Assembly (NCBI GenBank): GCA_017430325.1
Contig: JAFRNE010000005.1
Location: 1 to 64,000, forward strand
Length of the DNA stretch: 64,000 bases
From: Eubacterium sp.
GTDB taxonomy: Bacteria > Bacillota > Clostridia > Lachnospirales > Lachnospiraceae
Direction of reading: 5' to 3'
Shown here one piece after another: positions 20,065 through 28,500 of this stretch. Positions within the stretch are counted from its first letter, which is position 1, and every line of letters starts with the position of its first letter. The notes under the pieces were generated by a model that did not search any database, was not told the DNA's origin, and saw only the letters and a list, made by a program, of their open reading frames with translations. The translations under genes were made by a program, and so were the position numbers.

Positions 20065-21339
20065 ATGGAAAGAGAAACTCTCAGTATTCATGCCGGCTAT
20101 GCTCCAAAGAACGGCGAATCAAGACTTCTGCCTATAGTGCAGAGCACAACCTTTAAATATGACACAAGCGAAGATATGGGTAAGCTCTTCGATCTTGAAG
20201 CAAGCGGATATTTCTATTCAAGACTTCAGAACCCTACCTGCGACAACGTAGCTGCTAAGATTGCTGCACTTGAAGGCGGTACTGCTGCTATGCTTACAGG
20301 TTCAGGCCAGGCTGCTTCATTCTTCTCAACCTTTAATATTGCAGGCTGTGGCGATCACATCGTAGCTTCTTCAACAATCTACGGTGGTACCTTCAACCTC
20401 TTTAATGTAACAATGAGAAAGATGGGCATCGACTTCACTTTCGTTGATCCTGACTGCTCAGATGAAGAGCTTGAGGCTGCATTCAAGCCAAATACCAAGG
20501 CTGTATTCGGTGAGACTATCGCAAACCCTGCACTTATCGTATTTGATATCGAGAGATTCGCAAATGCTGCTCACAAGCATGGCGTTCCTCTTATCGTTGA
20601 TAATACATTTGCAACACCTATCAACTGCAGACCTTTCGAGTGGGGCGCAGATATCGTTGTTCACTCAACAACAAAGTACATGGACGGCCATGACGCTACA
20701 GTTGGCGGATGTATCGTAGATTCAGGTAAGTTCGACTGGATGGCTCACGCTGACAAGTTCCCTGGACTTACAACTCCTGATGAGTCATACCACGGTATCA
20801 CTTATGCAGAGAAGTTCGGCAAGGAAGGTGCTTTCATCACAAAGTGTACAGCACAGCTTATGCGTGACCTCGGTTCAGTTCAGGCTCCGATGAATGCATT
20901 CTTACTTAACCTCGGACTTGAGTCTCTTCCACTTCGCATAGAAAGACACTGCAGAAATGCAGAAAAGATTGCTGAGTTCCTTGAGGGTTCAGACAAGGTT
21001 GCATGGGTTAACTACCCTGGTCTTCCTGGCAACAAATACTATGAGAGAGCTAAGAAATACCTTCCAAACGGAAGCTGTGGAGTTATCTCTTTCGGCGTAA
21101 AGGGCGGACGTAAGGCTGCTGAGACATTTATGAAGAACCTTAAGCTCGGAATGATTGCAACTCACGTTGCAGACGCACGTACCTGCGTACTTCATCCGGC
21201 ATCTTCTACTCACAGACAGCTTACAGATGAAGAGCTCATCGCTGCAGGCGTTGGTCCTGATCTTATCCGTCTCTCAGTTGGTATCGAAAATGTAAACGAT
21301 ATCCTCGCAGACGTTAAGCAGGCACTTGAGCAGATCTAA
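20065..21339 (+). CDS. metY: O-acetylhomoserine sulfhydrylase (homocysteine synthase)
   Basis: This PLP enzyme of the Cys/Met gamma-family makes homocysteine from O-acetylhomoserine and sulfide in methionine synthesis. Its 424 residues fit the long MetY branch rather than ~390-residue MetB/MetC. Visible motifs are SIHAGYAPKNGESRLLPI at the N-terminus, YFYSRLQNPTCDNVAAKIA, GTAAMLTGSGQAA, the PLP-lysine segment VVHSTTKYMDGHDATVGG, and LHPASSTHRQLTDEEL near the end. The ribosome site (GGAGG) is good. It is monocistronic, ending in a strong terminator. Use of another acyl-homoserine or a thiol cannot be excluded. Confidence 0.94.
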   Translation: MERETLSIHAGYAPKNGESRLLPIVQSTTFKYDTSEDMGKLFDLEASGYFYSRLQNPTCDNVAAKIAALEGGTAAMLTGSGQAASFFSTFNIAGCGDHIVASSTIYGGTFNLFNVTMRKMGIDFTFVDPDCSDEELEAAFKPNTKAVFGETIANPALIVFDIERFANAAHKHGVPLIVDNTFATPINCRPFEWGADIVVHSTTKYMDGHDATVGGCIVDSGKFDWMAHADKFPGLTTPDESYHGITYAEKFGKEGAFITKCTAQLMRDLGSVQAPMNAFLLNLGLESLPLRIERHCRNAEKIAEFLEGSDKVAWVNYPGLPGNKYYERAKKYLPNGSCGVISFGVKGGRKAAETFMKNLKLGMIATHVADARTCVLHPASSTHRQLTDEELIAAGVGPDLIRLSVGIENVNDILADVKQALEQI

Positions 21340-21362
21340 TCGAATGATTATATAAGCATAAA

Positions 21363-21406
21363 AGACCGCATATATTTCATATGAAAATATATGTGGTCTT
21401 TTTTAT
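21363..21406 (+). terminator. Terminator after metY
   Basis: A stem of about 15 bp (21363-21377 with 21384-21399, containing one G-U pair) is followed by a T-run. It sits between convergent metY and the metal ATPase gene. Confidence 0.85.
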
Positions 21407-21449
21407 TACAAAAACAGGACTCAGAAAAATCCAAGTCCCGTCAGTATGA

Positions 21450-23345
21450 TCACTTTATCTTTAATGCCCTCGTTGCATTGAGGACTGCGAGAACCATAAC
21501 TCCTACATCGGCAAAGATTGCGATCCACATATTTGCTATACCCAGCGCTCCGAGTATGAGGCAGGCAACCTTTACACCGATTGCAAATACTATATTCTGT
21601 CTTACGATACCAAGTGTCTTTGCGGAAATACGTCTCGCCAGTGATATTTTCGCAGGATCATCATCCATAAGAACGATATCTGCTGCTTCTATCGCGGCAT
21701 CCGAACCGAGTCCGCCCATTGCGATACCGATGTCGGCACGCATAAGCACCGGCGCGTCATTTATACCATCTCCGCAGAATACAAGTCTGCCTTTACCTTC
21801 TTTAGATTCAAGAAGCTTCTCAACTTCAGCAACCTTATCTCCCGGCAGAAGCTCGGACAGATAAGCATCTATTCCTATCGTTTCAGCAACTCTCTTTGCA
21901 GCCTTCTCCGAATCGCCCGTCAGCATGACAGTTTTTATCCCTTCGGACTTAAGACTCCTGATGGCTGAAACTGTATTTTCCTTAATTACATCTGAGATCA
22001 CTATGCAGCCTGCATAAAGACCGTCCACTGCAACATATACCACCGTTCCCTCATCATGCTCTGAGGTAATGGTTACGTTGCTGCGGTTCATCAGCTTTTC
22101 ATTTCCCACAAGCACACGTCTTCCGTCGACTATAGCTGAAACGCCGTGGCCTGCAACCTCTTCTATCTCGGTTACATTTTCAAGCGAAAGTTCCTGACCG
22201 TAAGCCTTTTTAAGGCTCAGGCTGATCGGATGGCTTGATGATATTTCTGCGTAAGCGGCAAGTCTCAGAAGCTCATCCTTCGCCATATCTCCTTCCGGAT
22301 AAGCAGCAGTTACTTCAAATACACCCTTCGTCAGTGTTCCGGTCTTATCGAAGAGAATTGTCTTCGCATCTGCCAGTGCCTCAAGATAGTTCGCACCTTT
22401 GATAAGGATACCTCTTGAGGAAGCACAGCCTATTCCACCGAAGAAGCTGAGCGGTACCGAAATAACGACCGCACACGGACAGCTTATTACGAGGAAGGTA
22501 AGTGCACGAAATACCCAGCTGCTCCAGTTCGGACTATAGCCGAAAATAAGCCTTGCAACCGGCGGCAGTACTGCGAGTGCCAGTGCACTGTAGCAGACTA
22601 TCGGTGTATAGAATCTTGCAAACTTTGAGATGAAGTTCTCGGCCTTCGCCTTCTTCATGCTTGAGTTTTCAACAAGATCAAGTATTTTCGAAACTGTTGA
22701 CTCACCGAATTCCTTCGTGGTCTTGATCTTGATCATACCGGTGCTGTTAATGCAGCCGCTGATGATCTCATCGCCTTCCTTCGCACTTCTCGGAACCGAT
22801 TCTCCTGTAAGTGCACTTGTATCAAGGCTGGTATGTCCTTCTACGATGATGCCGTCGATAGGCACCTTCTCTCCGGGATTTACTATAAGTATGGAACCTA
22901 TCTCTACATCGTCGGGATCAACCTCTTCAACTCTTCCATCTTCCATAAGAAGATTTGCCGAATCCGGTCTGATATCCATAAGATCGACTATGCTCTGACG
23001 GCTCTTTCCGACAGCGATACTCTGGAACAGCTCACCAATCTGGTAAAAAAGCATTACGGCAACGCCCTCTTCGTATTCGCCGAGGATCATCGCGCCGACC
23101 GTTGCAACTGCCATAAGGAAGTTCTCGTCAAATACCTGTCCCTTCAGGATTCCCTTGATGGCTTTACAGAGCACGTCATAACCGACTACCAGATAAGCCG
23201 CAAGATACAGCGGCAATGCCACATACCACGGCATTTCAATATCCGTCAGGTGCTCGATGCACATCAGTGTCGCAACAATAACGAAAGCTATTATCACTCT
23301 GTATAGATTTTTCTTCTGCTTTTTATTCAGCTTGAAACGTCCCAT
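21450..23345 (-). CDS. Heavy-metal exporting P-type ATPase (P1B-2, Zn/Cd type)
   Basis: This membrane pump of 631 residues exports divalent metals with ATP. It has the actuator loop TGES, the ion-site SCPCAVV in the membrane, the phosphorylation loop FDKTGTLTKG, the HP-locus SSHPISLSL, the ATP/hinge GDGINDAPVL and a final helix pair with MWIAIFADVGVMVLAVLNA; the Asp there is typical of the zinc/cadmium/lead subgroup. It lacks the usual N-terminal metal-binding domain; a separate HMA protein is encoded just upstream in the operon and may supply it. It is the third gene of an arsR-HMA-ATPase operon, so metal-induced expression is likely. CadA or ZntA would be the nearest named homologues. Confidence 0.93.
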   Translation of the reverse strand: MGRFKLNKKQKKNLYRVIIAFVIVATLMCIEHLTDIEMPWYVALPLYLAAYLVVGYDVLCKAIKGILKGQVFDENFLMAVATVGAMILGEYEEGVAVMLFYQIGELFQSIAVGKSRQSIVDLMDIRPDSANLLMEDGRVEEVDPDDVEIGSILIVNPGEKVPIDGIIVEGHTSLDTSALTGESVPRSAKEGDEIISGCINSTGMIKIKTTKEFGESTVSKILDLVENSSMKKAKAENFISKFARFYTPIVCYSALALAVLPPVARLIFGYSPNWSSWVFRALTFLVISCPCAVVISVPLSFFGGIGCASSRGILIKGANYLEALADAKTILFDKTGTLTKGVFEVTAAYPEGDMAKDELLRLAAYAEISSSHPISLSLKKAYGQELSLENVTEIEEVAGHGVSAIVDGRRVLVGNEKLMNRSNVTITSEHDEGTVVYVAVDGLYAGCIVISDVIKENTVSAIRSLKSEGIKTVMLTGDSEKAAKRVAETIGIDAYLSELLPGDKVAEVEKLLESKEGKGRLVFCGDGINDAPVLMRADIGIAMGGLGSDAAIEAADIVLMDDDPAKISLARRISAKTLGIVRQNIVFAIGVKVACLILGALGIANMWIAIFADVGVMVLAVLNATRALKIK

Positions 23346-23415
23346 AATTCTGTCCTATAATGATCATTCTGTCACGAAACCGATTCATATATCAATCATC
23401 CTGTCCATTCACCGG

Positions 23416-23496
23416 TTCATGCTATCTGCATCAATTCCGATGATCAGTCAAGAAGATTCATGCTATCTGCATCAATTCAGTGATCAGTCAAGAAAT
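23416..23496. repeat. Tandem duplication of about 40 bp at the 3' end of the HMA gene
   Basis: The 40-base segment at 23416-23455 recurs at 23457-23496 with a one-base indel and few changes. The right copy covers the last codons and stop of the HMA gene; the left copy is a non-coding echo of that 3' end. Confidence 0.85.
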
Positions 23497-23705
23497 ATCT
23501 CCATATCGTCTTCGATCTTCTTTACATTCTTACGTGCCTCCTGCATAACTACTGCAGGGTCTGCACCCTCTTCGAATTCAACCTTGCACTTAAGTGTCAT
23601 GAAGCTGAGTGTTGCATCCTTAACGCCTTCTGTCTTTTTGATCGCCTCCTGCATCTTCTCAGCACACGCTGCACAATCCACCTCTACCTTGTATGTCTTC
23701 TTCAT
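23484..23705 (-). CDS. Free-standing heavy-metal-associated (HMA) domain protein
   Basis: A 73-residue ferredoxin-like metal-binding domain with the CxxC pair in VDCAACAEKM (Cys11 and Cys14). It probably carries or hands a metal ion to the adjacent ATPase, which has no HMA domain of its own. The start is at the ATG at 23705, reading MKKTYKVEVD, because GGAGG lies 8 bases upstream; the longer in-frame reading to 23759 has no support. The C-terminus ends in an acidic segment (KKIEDDMEIFLD). It is the middle gene of the metal operon. Confidence 0.85.
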   Translation of the reverse strand: MKKTYKVEVDCAACAEKMQEAIKKTEGVKDATLSFMTLKCKVEFEEGADPAVVMQEARKNVKKIEDDMEIFLD

Positions 23706-23807
23706 TTCTCTGACCTCCATTTTATTATTCATAATCATCATGTTATTCCATGTTTCCAATCATTCAGGACTAACATGCTATGCTCAAATTACTATTATCT
23801 ATGATAT

Positions 23808-24155
23808 TCACTCTTCCACATGGTCCATTCCGAGGCTAAGGATCATTCTTACATGATCGTCATCCAGTGAATAATACATGCTCTTGCCTTCACGTCTGAA
23901 CTTAACAAGCTTGGCATCCTTAAGTATTCTCAGCTGATGGCTGACTGATGACTGGCTGAGATTAAGTATTTTCGCCATATCTCCTACATTCAGCTCTGTA
24001 TCAAACATTGAATAGAGAATCTTAATCCTTGTCGAATCGCCAAATATTCTGAAAAGTTCTGACAGCTCATATAAACAAACATCATCAGGCTGATTCTCTA
24101 AAACCTTCTGAACCAGTTCCTCGTGAGATATCTTCTCGTTCTTTTCCTTTTCCAT
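23808..24155 (-). CDS. ArsR/SmtB-family metal-sensing repressor (alpha5 zinc-site type)
   Basis: A winged-helix repressor of 115 residues that would leave DNA when zinc or a similar metal binds. The recognition helix is NLSQSSVSHQLRILKDAKLV. The alpha3 position where CadC-type sensors carry Cys (ELCVCDL) reads ELNVGDM, so that site is absent. The last helix has Asp99, His101, His112 and Glu115, with the same spacing as the alpha5 site of SmtB (Asp, His, His, Glu), pointing to zinc sensing. The start is at 24155, where GGAGGG precedes the ATG. It heads the export operon and presumably represses it at the inverted repeat over the promoter. Confidence 0.92.
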   Translation of the reverse strand: MEKEKNEKISHEELVQKVLENQPDDVCLYELSELFRIFGDSTRIKILYSMFDTELNVGDMAKILNLSQSSVSHQLRILKDAKLVKFRREGKSMYYSLDDDHVRMILSLGMDHVEE

Positions 24156-24250
24156 TTGTTTCCCTCCATACAATCCGGTATTTATCCGATTTGATCACTA
24201 TCTTATATGTATCTGTTCGCAGGTTGGATCAGATTTCATATGTTTCGTCG

Positions 24251-24289
24251 TTCATATGAAAGTATATTCATATATTCATGATTTGTCAA
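24251..24289 (-). promoter_or_regulatory. Promoter and likely operator of the metal-export operon
   Basis: The minus strand reads TTGACA (24284-24289), 17 bases, TATACT (24261-24266). An inverted repeat ATATGAA-(6)-TTCATAT covers the -10, of the AT-rich kind bound by ArsR/SmtB repressors. Confidence 0.75.
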
Positions 24290-24341
24290 TAGCTATTTTT
24301 TACTTTTTTAATGTTTCACTTGTCAAGAGGACAAAAATTAA

Positions 24342-24368
24342 CCCGGAGTGTGATTTTCACACTCCGGG
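24342..24368 (-). terminator. Terminator after the cytidine deaminase gene
   Basis: A perfect 12-bp stem (24342-24353 with 24357-24368) with a three-base loop, followed on the minus strand by TTAATTTTT. Confidence 0.85.
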
Positions 24369-24414
24369 ATTTAAACAAGTTAATTATTCGATTTACCCCT
24401 ACAGGCTTTTATCA

Positions 24415-24810
24415 TTAATCAATCCACCACTCAGGTGTCAGCTCGCCCAGCTTCATTATACGTCCGGTCGAATAATCGAGCATTATCTCGATATCCTTAT
24501 ATTTTCCAGGCATCAGCTGAACCATAAGCTCACGGCAGGCTCCGCATGGAGCACCCTTTCCTTCTACAGGTGGAATACAGAGCACCTTGTCTATCTCATA
24601 GTCACCATTTGTGATCATATTGAATATGGCATTTCGCTCTGCGCAGATTCCCAGAGATGAACAGGTATCGATGCAGACACCTACATATATATTTCCTGAC
24701 TTTGAAAGAACAGCCGCAGATACCTCTCCTGCTGTCACAAATTCTGAGATCCTCTTTTCATTAAGCACTGCCTTCGCAGCATTGTACATATCAACCCATA
24801 TCTGATCCAT
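24415..24810 (-). CDS. cdd: Cytidine deaminase family protein
   Basis: This enzyme deaminates cytidine/deoxycytidine in pyrimidine salvage. The zinc site is complete: Cys-Ala-Glu in SLGICAERNAIFNMI and the PCGACRELMVQ pair of cysteines. Length is 131 residues, as in the homotetrameric class. A strong ribosome site (GGGAGG) precedes the start. The related blasticidin-S deaminase branch cannot be excluded by eye. It is followed by a terminator and lies close behind the isochorismatase-family gene, possibly on the same transcript. Confidence 0.88.
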   Translation of the reverse strand: MDQIWVDMYNAAKAVLNEKRISEFVTAGEVSAAVLSKSGNIYVGVCIDTCSSLGICAERNAIFNMITNGDYEIDKVLCIPPVEGKGAPCGACRELMVQLMPGKYKDIEIMLDYSTGRIMKLGELTPEWWID

Positions 24811-24842
24811 CTGTTAATCCTCCCTGATGATCAACATATTGT

Positions 24843-25349
24843 TTATCGATCCACAACTATCTCCACCTGGCACATACCCATAGTCTTAAGAGCTGCTTCA
24901 TGACTTTCAACCGTAACACCTGCGCAGCATGATGCATCAACAGATATTTTAATCTCAGGGAAAAGAGCCTTCAGGATAAGTGCATTTGATACAACGCAGA
25001 TATCTGTACAGAGTCCGATAAGTTCAACTTCCTCGAAATTATAATCTCCCCATCCTGTGTAGCCAAAGGATGGCTTATTGATTATTTCCGCACCTTCAAC
25101 ATAAAGACCGTCGCGGATCTCCCAGCCCGGAGTACCCTCTATACAGTGAACTACAGGAAGATGCTTTCCCTCGCTTGTCTCCATATAGTTCTCATAATGA
25201 GTATCACGTGTAAATATGATCTGATCTCCTGCTGCTGCAGCTGCCTGGATCTTAGCCTTTACATTATCGACTATCGCAACAGCCTCTGCTGTTCCCAGAC
25301 TTCCGTCAATAAAATCATTCTGCATATCGATTACTATAAGTGTCTTCAT
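24843..25349 (-). CDS. Isochorismatase-family cysteine hydrolase (nicotinamidase-like)
   Basis: A hydrolase of 168 residues with the family layout: LIVIDMQNDFIDGSLG (catalytic Asp and metal/substrate region), the lysine-bearing segment EIINKPSFGYTGW, and the nucleophile loop ELIGLCTDICVVSNALI with its Cys. Nicotinamidase (NAD salvage) is the closest guess, since the short cysteine-hydrolase form acts on nicotinamide, but the substrate is not certain. The ATG at 25349 is preferred because AAGGAAC lies upstream; an in-frame ATG nine codons earlier lacks a site. Confidence 0.85.
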   Translation of the reverse strand: MKTLIVIDMQNDFIDGSLGTAEAVAIVDNVKAKIQAAAAAGDQIIFTRDTHYENYMETSEGKHLPVVHCIEGTPGWEIRDGLYVEGAEIINKPSFGYTGWGDYNFEEVELIGLCTDICVVSNALILKALFPEIKISVDASCCAGVTVESHEAALKTMGMCQVEIVVDR

Positions 25350-25406
25350 CTTTTCCCGTTCCTTTCTGTTATGCATTAATGTATTTATTCTACCACGCTG
25401 CTCATT

Positions 25407-26243
25407 TTATTTAAACTCTATATTTCCGCTGTTTCGTGCTTTATCAAGAACCTCGTTGAAATCCTCGCAGAGAACCGAATATTTAAGATGTTCTCCTATC
25501 ATTATGGCACCGGCACGAAGCGATACCGAAACCTCTCCTCCCGAATAAGGAACAGACTCTCCGTTTTTCGCAAGAACCTTTTCGGCTATAGGCTTAACCT
25601 CTTCCTTGTCCGGAGATTCCGTGATCATAACAAATTCATCTCCACCCATTCTGAGACAGAGCATATTTTCAGAGGCTGCCTCATTTATCCTCCTAAAGGC
25701 TTCCAATATCACTTTGTCGCCTGCCTCACGTCCGTATTTTTCATTTACAACCATAAGATTCTGCACATCAAAGCATAGCACATAGGTTCCCGCCTGAGAA
25801 CGTAAATATTCATAAAAATCTCTTACATCAAACTTTTTAGTATTGTATCTCATATTATCTTCTCCTTCCAAATATTCCGGATTCAGCCTTGGATACAGAC
25901 CGCAGTCACCCTTCCACTCCTTTTTGAAACGTAGAGGTGAGATTCCCCATACCTTGCTGAAAGCCCTGGTGAAGACTTCATGAGAATTGTAACCGTATTT
26001 CAGAGCAGCATCCAGAACAGACATGCCCTTCTGCATATCCCTGCCGGCCATAGTAAGCCTGCGCTTGGTAACGTACTCCTTCACGCTCATATGAGTACAT
26101 ACCTTCCACGTCTTCTGCAGAGATGACAGCGAGCAATAACATCTTGCCGCAATATCCTCCTGCGAAAACTCTTCCGTCAGGTGCTCTTCGATAAAGTCAA
26201 GGGCAGTTATGAAAATAATAAAGCTGTTTTCCTGTACTCTCAT
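25407..26243 (-). CDS. AraC-type DNA-binding domain fused to a GGDEF domain
   Basis: Residues 1-112 form the double helix-turn-helix of AraC regulators (second helix region LKYGYNSHEVFTRAFSKVWG, then ISPLRFKKEW). Residues ~135-278 form a GGDEF domain with an intact GGDEF at 200-204 and a partner strand FDVQNLMVVNEKYG (Asp159), so diguanylate cyclase activity or GTP sensing is possible. No inhibitory RxxD is evident. The usual AraC N-terminal sensing cupin is absent. The start is at the ATG at 26243, which has AAGGTGG upstream; a GTG seven codons earlier is less likely. It is apparently monocistronic and may couple c-di-GMP to transcription. The 311-base gap upstream (26244-26554) shows nothing clear beyond AT-rich promoter-like sequence. 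Confidence 0.85.
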   Translation of the reverse strand: MRVQENSFIIFITALDFIEEHLTEEFSQEDIAARCYCSLSSLQKTWKVCTHMSVKEYVTKRRLTMAGRDMQKGMSVLDAALKYGYNSHEVFTRAFSKVWGISPLRFKKEWKGDCGLYPRLNPEYLEGEDNMRYNTKKFDVRDFYEYLRSQAGTYVLCFDVQNLMVVNEKYGREAGDKVILEAFRRINEAASENMLCLRMGGDEFVMITESPDKEEVKPIAEKVLAKNGESVPYSGGEVSVSLRAGAIMIGEHLKYSVLCEDFNEVLDKARNSGNIEFK

Positions 26244-26554
26244 ATGTCTTCCACCTTGTAACACTTGTTAAGGATCCTTTAACTATACCCATGATAGCAT
26301 ATAAAAAATACGTTTTCTTGATTTTTTGAGTAATCTGATTTTAGAAACAACAGAAAATTTTACGCTATTTCATCCTATATCACACAGATATATCATATCA
26401 TTCCAATTCTTATCGTGCGACCAGAAATACCCTTATTTACCAACAAAAATCAATGGTATGACCCTCATTAAAATGTATAATATATTGTGTAGTATCAACG
26501 CAGAACGGCCCCTTCAGAACCGTTTCTGTTTCAAGTTATTATGAGGAGGTTATT

Positions 26555-27148
26555 ATGAATGAAAACACAAGGAAAATATTCAACACCGTTTTCAGGATTG
26601 TGATATTTATCTGATTTATCCTGTCCGTGATAATGGTGATCAATCTGATCAGTTTCATTATCATCATGGATAAAGATGATCCGGGAAGGATTGACGATTT
26701 CATCAGTGCCATCAACAGCTTCATAGGGCTTTACAAGATAGTATTCATCGGAACCTGTGCCGCTCTCATACTCAGTGTTATTTCAAAATACAGATGTAAG
26801 AAGAAATCAATAGTCTTCAGAACGATATTTCTTCTTATCCTGACAGTAGCAATGGTTATTGGTCTGAAGGTCAACAATACTCTTCACGATGTTACGGAAG
26901 TGCTCGATAAGATGCAGATAACCGACCTCAACAAGGTTACAAAGCAGGTATGTATCGATGCCGGCATCACACCATCAAGAGCCGAAGAACTTGCAGAAAC
27001 ACTTAGTGCAAACGACTCTTTCGGCGCAGTAATGTCCATGACCATAGCGATCTTCGTAAGTGCAATACTTTACTTTATACTTACGATCACTTCTCTACAC
27101 AATCTGCTGAAGAAAGAAAATACCGCCTCCGGAGGGGCAGTCGGGTAG
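26555..27148 (+). pseudogene. Small membrane protein gene interrupted by an in-frame TGA
   Basis: A frame with an excellent ribosome site (GAGGAGG) starts at the ATG at 26555, reads MNENTRKIFNTVFRIVIFI, meets TGA at 26612-26614, and then continues open in the same frame to 27148. The stop falls inside the first membrane helix, where Trp (TGG) would fit. Without the stop the product would be ~197 residues with four membrane helices and a small soluble loop (about residues 105-150). A shortened product from GTG at 26627 (173 aa) has no ribosome site. I do not recognise the family. A sequencing error is the main alternative to a real nonsense mutation. A terminator follows. Confidence 0.55.
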
Positions 27149-27202
27149 AACAATCAAACCCAAACAGCTTTCGTACTTTTTTTATACTTTTTCAGTAACT
27201 AC

Positions 27203-27245
27203 AAAACTGCGGGTATTCAATATCGATACCCGCAGTTTTTTTAAT
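27203..27245. terminator. Bidirectional terminator
   Basis: A 14-bp stem (27203-27216 with 27226-27239) with A-run and T-run flanks lies between the interrupted membrane gene and the convergent metallophosphoesterase gene. Confidence 0.88.
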
Positions 27246-27256
27246 TATATCAATAT

Positions 27257-28318
27257 TTAAATATCAGTCAGTGGAAGCTGCTCTATCTCAACTGTTCCAT
27301 CACGGCGGCAGTCGATGATAGTTCCCCCACGCTGCTCTTCCTTATGCGCTATTCCGCGCATTACCAGATAATCTATACTCATTCCATAGGTGAGGCGTAT
27401 CCCTTCATACTCCAGCGACATATTGTTATAATGATCATGCCCGCAGAAGAAACCCTTGGTGCTGCCCAGCTCTTTAGCCGTGTCAAACAGTGTGCTTGGT
27501 GTATCAGAACAGCAAACCTTGCCATAGCCTTTTTCTTTATTAACGCCAAAGAAATATTTAACCTCAGGTTTTTCTGCCTGATACAGTTCATATGCAGTTT
27601 TATACTGCTGGATTGGAATATGGATAAATATAAGCGAAGAAACTGTCTCGCCACTTTCCTTATTCAGCTGCAACACAGTATCGCGGTACCAGTTCACCTG
27701 ATCATCATGGATATGATCGTATTTTCTGCTTACCTCGTCAGTATAGGCGTGGGTATCCAGAAGGAAAAGCGCCTGACGGATGCTGCCATCTGTATTTCTT
27801 ATTTCAATCATCTGATTATTACGTCCGGTGATTTTAGGCTGCTTCAAAGGATATAGAAGCCCGGCATCCTTCTTTGAAATAGCCACAAAAAGACGATTCA
27901 ATTCTTTCCCATTAAGAACTGCCTTCACCTCTGAATCATGATTTCCGAAGGTGATGGCCCATGGCACACCGGTACGTCTCATGAAAGCGGCAAACGTCCT
28001 TACAAGTCTCTTATTGTCGTAGGAAAATACAGGTCCGCGCATAGGATAAGTAAGATCACCGGTTACCACTACTAGATCCGGTTTCGCATGCTTAATAAGC
28101 TTATCACAGGCGATCAGAGCCTTCTTATCCCTGCTATAAGACAAAAAAGTTCCTCCCAGATGAATATCCGTCAGCTGGAGGATACGAAAGCTGTCACTAT
28201 CTGCTTTTATTGTATAGACTCCGGAAGCTTCCTGATAACTGATATTACTCCTGGCAATAAATGCTTCTGTGACTTTATTTATATATGGCATCAGCCTGTT
28301 TTTACTGAATATACTCAT
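27257..28318 (-). CDS. Calcineurin-like metallophosphoesterase
   Basis: The protein of 353 residues has the full two-metal signature in order: RILQLTDIHLGG (Asp, His), VVVTGDLTYP (Asp), ITFGNHDSE (Asn, His), IHIP (His) and the closing GHDHYNN (His, His). No signal peptide or membrane anchor is evident. A good ribosome site (AAAGGA) precedes the start. It could be a phosphodiesterase or phosphatase; the nearest general match is the purple-acid/Icc-like branch, but the substrate is not predictable. It is monocistronic. Confidence 0.92.
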   Translation of the reverse strand: MSIFSKNRLMPYINKVTEAFIARSNISYQEASGVYTIKADSDSFRILQLTDIHLGGTFLSYSRDKKALIACDKLIKHAKPDLVVVTGDLTYPMRGPVFSYDNKRLVRTFAAFMRRTGVPWAITFGNHDSEVKAVLNGKELNRLFVAISKKDAGLLYPLKQPKITGRNNQMIEIRNTDGSIRQALFLLDTHAYTDEVSRKYDHIHDDQVNWYRDTVLQLNKESGETVSSLIFIHIPIQQYKTAYELYQAEKPEVKYFFGVNKEKGYGKVCCSDTPSTLFDTAKELGSTKGFFCGHDHYNNMSLEYEGIRLTYGMSIDYLVMRGIAHKEEQRGGTIIDCRRDGTVEIEQLPLTDI

Positions 28319-28458
28319 ATTTATCCTTTCTCAAAGTGCTTAAATACTACTGATACACATTATAGCAGACTGACTGCCATATTACCAATATGATACGATG
28401 ATAAAACAGCTACAGAATATCCACTGGATTTTTCCACTTTATTGCGTTACAATTAGTC

Positions 28459-28474
28459 CTGTATATTTATACAG
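28459..28474. promoter_or_regulatory. Palindrome in the promoter region of the ACT protein gene
   Basis: CTGTATA-TT-TATACAG is a perfect inverted repeat just before the ribosome site, 26 bases from the ATG. It overlaps the likely -10/start-point region (TTACAA lies upstream), so it may be an operator, although AT-rich promoters can be palindromic by chance. Confidence 0.4.
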
Positions 28475-28500
28475 TATTATATTTTATCTGGAGGTAACAC

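Noticed and set aside
24251-24289. CadC-type cadmium sensor binding here
   Set aside because: The repressor lacks the cysteines of the alpha3 site; the alpha5 zinc-type site is the better reading.
26612-26614. Selenocysteine codon at the in-frame TGA
   Set aside because: It lies in a membrane helix, the following short hairpin lacks bulge and apical GU features, and the family has no redox motif.
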